Under the pieces are notes generated by a model, which was given only the letters and a program-made list of their open reading frames with translations, was not told the origin of the DNA and did no database searches. A stretch of 64,000 bases of DNA from Blumeriella jaapii (lineage: Eukaryota > Ascomycota > Leotiomycetes > Helotiales > Drepanopezizaceae): the NCBI GenBank assembly GCA_009599575.1, contig VWND01000076.1, positions 1,612,001 through 1,676,000 on the forward strand. The letters are read 5' to 3'. Made by a program: the position numbers and the translations under genes. Position 1 is the stretch's first letter; each line of letters begins with the position of its first letter. Shown piece by piece: positions 11,774 to 20,392 of the stretch.

Positions 11774-12676
11774 ATGGGTTGGTTCGACGGCATGTCAGAG
11801 CTAGGCATGGGCTCGACCATCTCCCACAAGACCAGCAAGAGCAAGAGCAAGAGCGCCAAACAACGCTCGTCACCGCGCTCATCGGGCATTTTTGGACTGA
11901 GCGATGGGAAACACAATGCCTCGCGCTCGTCCTTCCTCGGGGTGGGCGACGGTCATTACGGGAAGCACAATTCCTCGCGCTCGTCGTTCTTCGGGCTGGG
12001 CGACGGTCATTACGGGAAGCACAATGCCTCGCGCTCGTCGTTCTTCGGGCTAGGGGACAAGTATAACAGCTCGCGCTCGAGTTTTCTAGGTTGGTCTCCT
12101 TTCACCCCTCTCTCTCCTGTTTCCAATCTTCTCACTCAACTCATCTACTCCCACCCACCTCTCCGTCCACAACACCACACAGCTCTTAGACAACAACAAC
12201 AAGATCGAAGCACACGCGCTAACAGGCATAAAGGAGGCACCCACGCCACACACCGCGCCTCCTCCTCCTCGGCCTACCGACGCTCCCCACGCCCAGGCTT
12301 CCTGCAACGTACCTACCACAAGCTGCGCCGGCTGCTCCGCGACCTCGCATACTACGTCAAGCGGAACCCGGTAAAGGTGCTCGTGCTCGTCGTGCTACCT
12401 CTCATCACAAGTGGCGTGCTGGCGGGCCTGCTGGCTCGCTTTGGCCTGCGCATGCCGCCTGGCTTGGAACGAATGTTGGGGAAGATGGCGGGGGGGAGCG
12501 GCGTGGACGGGCAGTGGCAGGCGGGTAGGAGGAGTGGTGACTATGGAAGTAGTGGTTATGGAGGGAGCGATTTTGGAGGAGCCAGCGGTGGCGGTCTGAT
12601 GGATGGCATAGGGAACATTTTGGGAGGGATCGGGGGTGTGGGCGGCGCAGTGAGCCTGGCGAAGTTGTTCATGTGA
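11774..12676 (+). CDS. Uncharacterised membrane protein with 18-residue tandem repeats
   Basis: I do not recognise the family. The start MGWFDGMSEL is the first ATG in a leader-like context. A Ser/Lys-rich segment precedes tandem copies of an 18-residue repeat (GKHNxSRSSFxGLGDGHY) with starts at 11906, 11960 and 12014 and a partial fourth copy, KYNSSRSSFLG. The coding DNA repeats with an exact 54-bp period. An in-frame 93-nt stretch 12090-12182 (GTTGGT...CACACAG, pyrimidine-rich) is probably an intron; spliced length is about 269 residues. Next come a basic segment (RTYHKLRRLLRDLAYYVKRN), one hydrophobic helix (VKVLVLVVLPLITSGVLAGL) and a Gly-rich tail (DYGSSGYGGSDFGG; GIGNILGGIGGVGGAV). The basic-then-hydrophobic order suggests a tail-region membrane anchor. 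Confidence 0.7.
   Translation: MGWFDGMSELGMGSTISHKTSKSKSKSAKQRSSPRSSGIFGLSDGKHNASRSSFLGVGDGHYGKHNSSRSSFFGLGDGHYGKHNASRSSFFGLGDKYNSSRSSFLGWSPFTPLSPVSNLLTQLIYSHPPLRPQHHTALRQQQQDRSTRANRHKGGTHATHRASSSSAYRRSPRPGFLQRTYHKLRRLLRDLAYYVKRNPVKVLVLVVLPLITSGVLAGLLARFGLRMPPGLERMLGKMAGGSGVDGQWQAGRRSGDYGSSGYGGSDFGGASGGGLMDGIGNILGGIGGVGGAVSLAKLFM
11906..12080 (+). repeat. 54-bp coding minisatellite
   Basis: Units start at 11906, 11960 and 12014, with a shorter degenerate fourth unit from about 12059. Each encodes an 18-residue basic/Ser-rich repeat of the adjoining protein. The unit length is a multiple of three, so copy number could vary without frameshift. Confidence 0.9.
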
Positions 12677-14098
12677 GTCTATATCTGGGCCTAAGCTCTG
12701 CTCCGTGCTGGCAGGGATCAGGACGAGAGAGTAAGGATTGGGGCTGGGGTTGGGGACGGAGATGTCGAAGTCGACATCAAAAAGGAGAGAGTGAGGGCGA
12801 TGTTCTGCCCAGAAGCATTTGGTTCTCAGATGGACGGAAGGAGGGATTCTCAGATGGACGGAAGGAGGGATGCTCCAAAAGCCAGTCGCCAAGAAGAAAG
12901 GAATAAAGATGGGAAACATCACCGTTTGGGCTAGGCTGAACGACGGGGCTGGGAAACGGGAATCGGAACAGGACCAGGACTCACCACACAATCTTGAGGG
13001 CGCAAGGATTTGCGCGGATAGGAAGGCAGGTAAACGGCAAAGAAGGGCTCCACAGGAGATAGGTATGGACCCCTCGAGGGAAGGGAGAGAAGCTAGCTCA
13101 GCAAGACATCTTTCTCTCATCTGAGAAAAGAAAAGAAGAAGAAAAAAGAAACAGAGCTGCCAGTATTGTTAACAGTTGTCAAGTTTGTTGCATACCAACA
13201 CAAATGTTATCCTCGTAAAAAATATTAAAAAAAAAAACAAAAAGAACAAAAAGAACCCCCCCCCCCCCCCCCCCGGAATTTATATGCTTCCCATCCATTG
13301 ATTGCACTCCGCTCATCCCCTTACCTACCTACCTACCTACCATCCACTCATCCATCCACTCATCCATTCACTCATCCATCCATTCACTCACTCATCCATC
13401 CATTCACTCATCCATCCATTCACTCATCCATTCACTCATCCATTCATCCATCCATCCATCCATCCATCCACTCATCCATCCATCCATCTATCCATCCACT
13501 CATCCATTTATCCATCCATCCATCCTCTGTTTCCTGCTGATGAGATAAGTAAGTAAGCACCGCAAGAAAAGCAGGATGGAGAAGAGAGGATGGGGAATGA
13601 ATAAATAAATGGGTTTTTGCAGGGTCAAAGAAAGGAAAGGAAAGGAAAGGAGAGGAAAGGACTGTAGAGGAGAGCGAGGCAAGGGGGAGGGAAGGGAAGG
13701 GAGGGAAGGGAAGGGAAGGGAAGGGAAGGGAAGGTACTGTACTAAAGTCGTCGACGCAGAGCCGTAGAAAGGATAGAAAGCGTTCCGACTACGTTTTGGT
13801 AGAATAATGATAATAATAAAAATATGGGAGCGGCGTGACACGACTTGTGACGTTAGTTTGTACGTGCTCACTCACCTCTATTCTTACGATACGTCAGGAG
13901 AACGAGGTTTCAAATGGTCAGTTTCGTAGCAATTTAAAAATAAAATTTGTCGTTTTTTTTATATGCAAATGCCATTTATCTGAAGAAATGCCTGTCTGTC
14001 TAGTCTTATATAACAAAACACAAAACACCAGAGAGAGAAAAAAAAAAAAAAAAAAAAACAGCGCCTAGGAAGAATGCAAGCAACACAAGATAGATAAA
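12677..14098. repeat. Intergenic region dense in simple repeats
   Basis: No gene is supported. Seen are a 15-bp direct repeat (TCAGATGGACGGAAGGAGGG, 12837-12870), a 19-nt C run (13256-13274), a (CATC/CATT/CACT)n tract (13321-13530) and a purine (GGAAA/GGGAA)n tract (13631-13734). A 21-nt A run ends at 14058. The CATC tract reads as an open His/Pro/Ile/Ser frame but is simple sequence, not a gene. Confidence 0.85.
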
Positions 14099-15415
14099 TC
14101 ACCGCTTCGACTTTTTCTTGGGCCGCGCAACAGGTTTCCGAACCACGGCTTTCTCCCGCGCAGACCCGCGCTCCAGCTCCTCAACGACAACCTGGACCCC
14201 CTCGTTGCCCGAGTCGTGGTCACTCTCGTCATCGTCGTCGTTGTCGTCGTCATCGTCGTGCGAAGCGTGCTCGTAAGATCGCAGGCTCGGGTCGGAAGCG
14301 GGAGCGCGGTCGTAAGCCGGTAGCGTCCTGCGGACCGAGGAATAGGAGACGTCGGCCGGGCCGGAGACATTCCTCCGCCCCTGCAGGTATGGATGTGGCA
14401 TGGGAGGCGGATGGTCGGCAAAGACCTGGTAACCGAAGGGATCTACCCCGAAGCCCGGGGACTGGGAGTGCGAGGAACCGACCGAGGACCGGCGCGAGTA
14501 CGAAGGACGCCAGTCCGTGTCGTCGGGGAGCGGGCGCCGGGAGCTGCTCGTCGAGGTTGAGAGAGGCCGCGTGCTGTCCGAGAAGTGGCGGCCTGGGACG
14601 AAGTGTGGGGCGGCGCTGCTCCCCCCACGCAGTCGCTGGGCCGTGGCGGAGCGCGGACGGGTGCGAGGGGGGGAGCTCCGAGCCGAGGGTTGCTGAGCGT
14701 AGGTACCGAAAGGAGCGTAGGCGAGATGCCCGTCCGAGTCCGGGACGATGATGCCAGGGGGATTCACGATTTGCACGTCCTCCGAGCGCCTGGATCTTCC
14801 CTTATCTTTGGCGCTGCCCAGGCGGCTGCTGGGGCGGCTGAAGGGGCCGCCGCCGCTGGCCACGGCGATCGGGACGGAGATCCGGTCACTTCGTCGTTTC
14901 TTCTCCTTGTCGCTGCCGCTCGAGCCCCTCTCTGTTCGTGCTTTCGCCATGGCCGCGGCCTGCATACGTTTCCGCCGATTCTCCAACGCGTCGAGCTCGT
15001 CCTGGTTCAGCTTGACTTCCCGCTTCCCCTTCTCCTGCGCTCGCCGGATGCGAGCCAGTGCCGATTGCACCAGCGCCTCCTCCTTGTCCCTCAACGCCAT
15101 CTGCGCCGCGCTCATGCCTCCAGCGGAACGCTCGGAATCGTCAGACTCCTCCGAGTCCGCAAAGGCATGACGCCGTCTCGCCCTCGCCGCCACCGACACG
15201 TGACCGCCCCCCCGATGAAAGGGATCGCGGTAAGCCTGCGATGGCCCGACAGGTGGCAGGCCCCCGCGTCGTGCATCCCCTTCGTCGCTCTCGAGCTCCG
15301 CCACGCGCGCCCCGTCCCAGTCCCGGTCCGGCCCCGGCTCCGGCCCCCACTCCCACTCCCACTGCTGCCTCCTCCTGCTCCCCCTCGCCCCTGGTGGTCT
15401 TCCCCATGGGGGCAT
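14099..15415 (-). CDS. Disordered Ser/Arg-rich protein, family unknown
   Basis: This is a single uninterrupted frame of 438 residues. Most of it is low complexity: an N-terminal Gly/Pro/Arg/Trp part, Ser/Arg-rich middle segments, an acidic run (HDDDDDNDDDDESDHDSGNE, encoded near 14195-14262) and a basic C-terminus (RPKKKSKR) that resembles a nuclear localisation signal. The one structured-looking piece is a charged helix (about residues 100-155, ALRDKEEALVQSALARIRRA then VKLNQDELDALENRRKRMQ). That segment resembles a motif common in uncharacterised fungal proteins, which I recall only generally. The frame starts only 26 bp after the stop of the upstream PRA1 gene, so an internal start or overlapping UTRs are likely. 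Function is unknown. Confidence 0.65.
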   Translation of the reverse strand: MPPWGRPPGARGSRRRQQWEWEWGPEPGPDRDWDGARVAELESDEGDARRGGLPPVGPSQAYRDPFHRGGGHVSVAARARRRHAFADSEESDDSERSAGGMSAAQMALRDKEEALVQSALARIRRAQEKGKREVKLNQDELDALENRRKRMQAAAMAKARTERGSSGSDKEKKRRSDRISVPIAVASGGGPFSRPSSRLGSAKDKGRSRRSEDVQIVNPPGIIVPDSDGHLAYAPFGTYAQQPSARSSPPRTRPRSATAQRLRGGSSAAPHFVPGRHFSDSTRPLSTSTSSSRRPLPDDTDWRPSYSRRSSVGSSHSQSPGFGVDPFGYQVFADHPPPMPHPYLQGRRNVSGPADVSYSSVRRTLPAYDRAPASDPSLRSYEHASHDDDDDNDDDDESDHDSGNEGVQVVVEELERGSAREKAVVRKPVARPKKKSKR

Positions 15416-15441
15416 AGATTTGGGAGATCGCGGCCGACTAC

Positions 15442-15972
15442 CTAGACCGCCTCCCCAGAAAAAGCCTCATCGATGGGTTTGTCCATGAAGGAGGCGTGTC
15501 CTAGAATGCTGACCCCGCTCGCGCCGATGAGCCAGAGGATGGTGGAGATGGGCGACGCGATGATGCCGAGGGGCACGGCGATCACCAGGAGCCCGGTGTA
15601 GAGTTGGGAGGAGGTGGCGCGGATGCCGACGAGGTCCAGGTCGTTGCCTCCCAGCTTGCCGATGGCCCACATGCCGCCAATGACCAGGACGATGACGAAG
15701 AGGAGCAGGAAGTTGGTGAGCAGACTGTAGATGCTGAGCATGGTGAAGACGACGGCGTAGTTGCTGGAGAAGTAGCCCAGGTTGTAATTGACGCGGGACT
15801 GGACCTCGGAGAAGTTGGCGGGCTTGGAGAGACGCTTGAGGTCGAAGAACTCCGAGACGGGCTTGATGTTGGCGAAGCGGGCGCCCAGCGATTGGGAGCG
15901 GACGCTGGCAAAGCGGTCCGAGAGGTTCAATCGCGACGTGAGCATGTCGAGGGGGATCTGGATGCGCGACAT
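15442..15972 (-). CDS. PRA1/Yip3 family prenylated Rab acceptor
   Basis: This small four-helix membrane protein of ER/Golgi membranes binds prenylated Rab GTPases and helps sort them. The 176-residue length equals that of yeast Yip3. The start MSRIQIPLDMLTSRL is the first Met with family character; the open frame upstream to 16167 is low complexity. Signature region: RPKxF-like LKRLSKPANFSEVQSRV, then NLGYFSSNYAVVFTMLSIYS. Hydrophobic hairpins follow: LLTNFLLLFVIVLVIGGMWA and LLVIAVPLGIIASPISTILW. The gene is intronless. It is divergent from Erj5 across 823 bp and tandem with the disordered protein downstream. Confidence 0.92.
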   Translation of the reverse strand: MSRIQIPLDMLTSRLNLSDRFASVRSQSLGARFANIKPVSEFFDLKRLSKPANFSEVQSRVNYNLGYFSSNYAVVFTMLSIYSLLTNFLLLFVIVLVIGGMWAIGKLGGNDLDLVGIRATSSQLYTGLLVIAVPLGIIASPISTILWLIGASGVSILGHASFMDKPIDEAFSGEAV

Positions 15973-16795
15973 TTCTGGGGAGTGTGTGTGGGATTGGGGG
16001 GGTGTGGGTTGTGGGTTGCGGGTTGGGTTGGGGGATGTGGGATGTGGGATGTGGGCTGTTCGAGGTTGAGGTTGAGGTTGGGGGTGATGGAGAAGAAGCA
16101 CTGTCCTGAGGACACGAGGTCTGATGGAGCTGCGAAGCTGTGAAGGGTGAGAGGTACCGTACCGCACTGTCGCTCGAGAGTCGGCGTCGATTGGTCTTTG
16201 CTCAGTAGCCAGGTGAGGAAGATAGGGGTGAAGATGGAGCAGGCGAGTCGAGATGAGATTGTGGTTGTGGATGTGGATGTGGATGTGGTCGTGGTCGTGG
16301 TTGAGGTCGTAGTTGTGGTTGTGCGAGAGGAGAGGACACTGATGATCGAAACCACGGCGGTGCCAAGGGCTGAGGTTTTTTTGGGTTTGGACCGACGGAA
16401 ATGTAAATCAGGGGGGGGGGAGGAGGAGGTGATCGGTCTTCACTCCGCTCCCCGCGGTTGGCAGATGAAGGGGAGGGAGAGAGGGGGAGAGGGAGAGATG
16501 AAGAGAGAGAGAGGGAGGGAGAGGAAGAGGAAGAGAAAAAGAAAGAGAAGAGAAGAGAAAAAGAAAGAGAGGCGGATGTCGACGTGGAAATACGTGGAGC
16601 CGCAGCCGCAGCCGCAGACGCAGACGCAGACGCAGAGGTGCCTGTGCCAGCACCGGCCGCTAAGAGCGACTGCGGACGGCAGGACTCGCTGGCATCAACG
16701 ACGGGACGGGACTGGACGGGACTGGACCGTCGGTTTTCTTTCAACACCACCACCATCACCTCTCCACTGCAATCGCAACCACCACCACAACCACC
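15973..16795. other. Divergent PRA1/Erj5 promoter with simple repeats
   Basis: This holds (G)TGGGATGTGG repeats (16007-16050), GTGGATGTGG/GTGGTCGTGG repeats (16262-16322), a purine-rich GAGAGGGA tract (16467-16570) and GCAGCC/GCAGAC repeats (16600-16635). Long open frames on both strands here are products of repeats, not genes. A CACCACCAC-rich leader (16745-16795) precedes the Erj5 ATG. Confidence 0.7.
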
Positions 16796-18227
16796 ATGAG
16801 GCTGCCTCTCCTCGCCCTGGCCATGTTGGCCCTCTGCACGGCGTCGGTCGCCGCCTGGAGCAAGGAAGGTCGGTCTCTCACAGTTGCCCGCATCAGCGCA
16901 TCGTGACTACACTCTGGACTCTACACTCTGGACTCGCCCTCTCCCCCTCCCCCTCCCCCTCCCCCTCCCTCGCCCTCTCCCCCCTCTCCCCCTCCCTCTT
17001 CGGCCCTCACCGTCTCAATCGCTAGCTAACCCTTCCACCCTTCCCCCCCCGCAGATCAGGAAATCTTCCGTCTCCGCGATGAGGTCGAGGCCGCCGAGGG
17101 CCTGGGAGTCTCCTTCTACGACTTCCTCGGCATCACGCCCGCCGCGAACCAGGACGACATCAACAAGGCCTACAAGAAGCGCTCCCGCACGCTGCATCCC
17201 GACAAGGTCAAGCAGACGTTCATCGCCAGCAAGGCCGGCGCCGGCCAGCCCGGCGCGCACGGCAGCAAGGGCCCGACCCCGGCCGAGATCAAGGCCACGG
17301 CGAAGGCCGCCAGCGACCGCTTTGCGCGCCTCGGAATCGTGACCAACATCCTGCGCGGCGCCGGCCGGGAGCGCTACGACCACTTCTTGAACAATGGCTT
17401 CCCCAAGTGGAAGGGCACCGGCTACTACTACGCCCGGTTCCGCCCGGGGCTCGGGTCCGTGCTGGCCGGCCTCTTCATCTTCGTCGGAGGCGGCGGCCAC
17501 TGGCTGGCGCTCTACATGAGCTGGAAGCGCCAGCAGGACTTTGTCGGCCGCTACATCAAGTTCGCGCGCCACGCCGCCTGGGGCGACAATCTGGGCATCC
17601 CCGGCCTGGACAGCGCGCCGCCGGCCGACGAGAACGTGGATCCCGCCACGGCCCAGCCCTTGAACCGGAAGATGCGCCGCATGCAAGAGAAGGGCGAGAA
17701 GAAGGACCGATCGGACAAGAAGTCCAAGGGCGCCAGAGCGGCCAAGGCCGGGCCCCCCGCCACCGGCGCAGCGGGCCCCCGCAAGCGCGTCGTGGCCGAG
17801 AACGGCAAGATCCTGGTCGTCGACGCCGTGGGCAACGTGTACCTGGAGCAGGCCAACGAGGATGGCGAGATGCAGGAGTTCCTCCTCGACGTAACGACCC
17901 CGCCTCCTCATTCCATGTCTCTCCCCCCCCGCAACATCGCACGTGGACTAACGAGAGCCGCAGCCCAACGAACTCGCCCAGCCGACCCTCCGTGACACGG
18001 CCCTCGTCCGGGTGCCCCTCTGGATTGTCCGCACGGCCGGCGCCCGCTTCCTCGCCGCCGCGCCCTCTGCGGATGCCGAGTCCGAGCTCGAGGACGACGA
18101 GGAGGTCCCGTCCCCGTCCAGCAGCTCCGGCGCCGACGACTTTGAAGTCCTCGAGAGGTCCAAGACGACGGCGTCGCACGGCAACGGTAAAGCCGTGCGG
18201 AGAAAGAAGAGCGTCAAGGGGCGGTGA
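16796..18227 (+). CDS. Erj5-type ER membrane J-protein
   Basis: This co-chaperone of ER Hsp70 (Kar2/BiP) helps preserve ER folding capacity. Exons are 16796-16868, 17055-17890 and 17964-18227, giving 390 residues. Intron 1 (186 nt, GTCGGT...CGCAG) carries a CCCTCC-repeat pyrimidine tract; intron 2 (73 nt) has a CTAACG branch site. The signal peptide is MRLPLLALAMLALCTASVAA. Domain order: DQEIFRLRDEVEA, then a J domain (YDFLGITPAANQDDINKAY) with HPD in TLHPDK and an inserted Gly/Ala/Lys-rich loop (KAGAGQPGAHGSKGPTPAE). A transmembrane helix (SVLAGLFIFVGGGGHWLALY) follows, then a basic cytosolic region with IRF-like Lys/Arg blocks and a C-terminal acidic Ser run. Length and order match fungal Erj5. 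Shares its upstream region with PRA1. Confidence 0.93.
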
Positions 18228-20392
18228 GACGCGAGGCGGGGTGGGAAAGTGAGGGTCCAGAGCAGAGACGGGGTGGGATGAGATGAGACATGCAATGTAT
18301 CCTGTGGGAATCTTGTACTACCTGTACCATAGACCAAAAGGTCGGCGGGGCGTATATCTTGTTCATTTGCGTCGCATCCGAGGCATCTCTGTCTCCTGCA
18401 CGAGTTGTGTTGGTGTATAAAATTCCAGTTTGAGGAAATCCGTCCAGTTTGAGGAAATCCGTCATCTCTTTTTTCTTCGCTTACCGAACCGACCGATTTG
18501 GAAACCGTGCCGTGTTCTGAACGTGTTCTCCCCTCCTGGTAGAGTCACAGAGAGAGAGCAGCGCCAGCTCGCGTATGGGTTTACAGGACGGTACGCTTGT
18601 ATCATCGTTGTCGCTCGCTGTTGTGCGGTATATGCATACCGGTACAGTAGGTGATTTATTTATTATTTATCTACTTTTTAAAAAAAATCAGAGTTTTTTT
18701 GGGTTTTCTTTCTTTATTCGTGGGGGGGTTCGGGTTTTGGCTTTGGCTTTCTTTGGGGTTTGGTTTTTTCTTTTTTTTTGTCCTTTCTCCTTTCTCCTCT
18801 CTCCGAACCGAGAGTTCTCTGACTCGGTACTGTACAGTACAGTACATAAGTACTGCAAGTTCTGCAAGGACAGCAAGCATTGGTACTGTACAGTACCTTA
18901 TGTACAGTACAGTACCTACCTTAGGTACCTAGGTAGATATCGCTGTTATTTCTCACAGCACAATGTGAACAGCACAGTACACACATACACACCTACATAC
19001 TGTACATGCTGCCCATACAACACAGTACCGTCCCGAGGTTTCTGTTCCCCGGGGCACTTTTCTGCTGATACAATACTTATATGTACAGTACAGTACATAC
19101 AAACCGTAGAATACCACGTGATAAAGCACCACGTGATAAAACACCACGTGACAGAGAAGCGAACCCGAATCCGAAGATCAAGCAAGCAAGCATGCCTGTA
19201 CAGTACTGTATATATCAGTACGTGATCTCCCGTTGTGGGTTGTGTAACGTAACATGATCCCATGCTGGGCTGGGCTGGGTTGGGCTGGGCTGGGCTGGGC
19301 TGTGCTGGGATAGGCAGTAGAAGTATCGCAAAGCCCGCACAAACAGCAGGATTGCTGGAACGGGAAACAACTGGCCGAGCAAACGGAGTACATGCAAGCA
19401 TGAACCAACCGGGTTGGGCTGAGTATGGCGCGTGCGGTGTGGTGTGGTGTGTTTGTGTGTTTGTGTGTTTGTGTGTTTGTTTGGGGGGCATGTGTGTTTG
19501 TGTAATGCAAACGTACAGTACAGTAGTTTTTGATACAGTAAGTGCTTTGGGATGTCGCTTTACTGTACTGTACTGTATGTAGGTAGGAGGTAGGTAGGTA
19601 GGTAGGTAGGGAGGTAGGTATTGATTGCCATGTATGTACAGTAAGTAGATAAAAGATGTTTTCAGTAGCAGTTACATTGAACATCAGGCTATTGTCATCA
19701 TCACCGTCATGCTCATCAACCATCTACGGGTTTTGCTCTGTGGAAAAGATGGTGGAAGTTCATATCTTGTTGTTTGTCTGCTTGCCTGCGTGCCTGCGTG
19801 CCTGCGTGCCTGCGTGCCTGCGTGCCTGCGTGCCTGCGTGCCTGCCTATCCACTTTCCCCTACCATCTCTCGTCCGGGAGTCAGTCAGTCAGACAGCCCA
19901 GCGACGACACAGCAATCCAAATGGGAATACATAAGCTACCCAGCCCACCTTAAGCGTGTTTCTCACCCACTTGCTTGGTACGTATCATGCTTGAACGGAA
20001 TGCTGTGTCAGAGGAGATGGGCAGGGAGATGGAAGTCGGCAGGCAGTAGGTCTTGGTTTCTTCCCACCCCCGATCAACAGGCGCGTATCTCGGCATTCGC
20101 GTGGCTGACTTGATCTCTAAGGGTGCCTGATGGAGCGGTGCTTCTCCTCCCAGCGAATGAATGAGATGGTCGGCGCCGCCGCAGCGGCAACCAGACAAGT
20201 TGATTGAACGGACACGAACCTCGAGCTCATGAGCCTCACCTCGTTCACGATTACCTGCTACAGACGCCAGAGAAGAGGAGAGAGTCAACTAGAGGCACGT
20301 TTTCATGCAGCCACAAGAAGAGCTGGCGTCGGTTCCTGCGCGTTCCGGCGTTTCATCGGCAAACCCCCGCAGCGAGCACATCACCCACCACA
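18228..20392. repeat. Intergenic region with palindromic and tandem repeats
   Basis: I see no gene. Palindromic TACTGTACAGTA-type motifs cluster at 18827-18930, 19083-19100, 19196-19212, 19511-19525 and 19560-19577. Tandem repeats: GGGCT (19265-19312), GTGTTTGT (19436-19502), GGTA (19579-19620) and an octamer GCCTGCGT (19783-19850). Three CACGTG hexamers at 15-bp spacing lie at 19115-19150. Confidence 0.85.
19111..19155. promoter_or_regulatory. Three CACGTG E-boxes in a 15-bp tandem array
   Basis: CACGTG occurs at 19115-19120, 19130-19135 and 19145-19150, each within a CACCACGTGATAAA-like unit. Palindromic CACGTG is the classic site for bHLH factors. The nearest annotated genes are Erj5 (ends 18227) and Nop14 (ends 20393), both pointing towards it, so a promoter role is not obvious. 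It may simply be a short tandem repeat. Confidence 0.5.

Noticed and set aside
13298..13556. Long His/Pro/Ile/Ser open frames
   Set aside because: They are translations of a (CATC)n microsatellite in several frames.
16147..17025. 292-codon plus-strand frame and its minus-strand partner
   Set aside because: Composed of GT, GA and GC repeats and overlaps the true first exon and intron of Erj5 in another frame.
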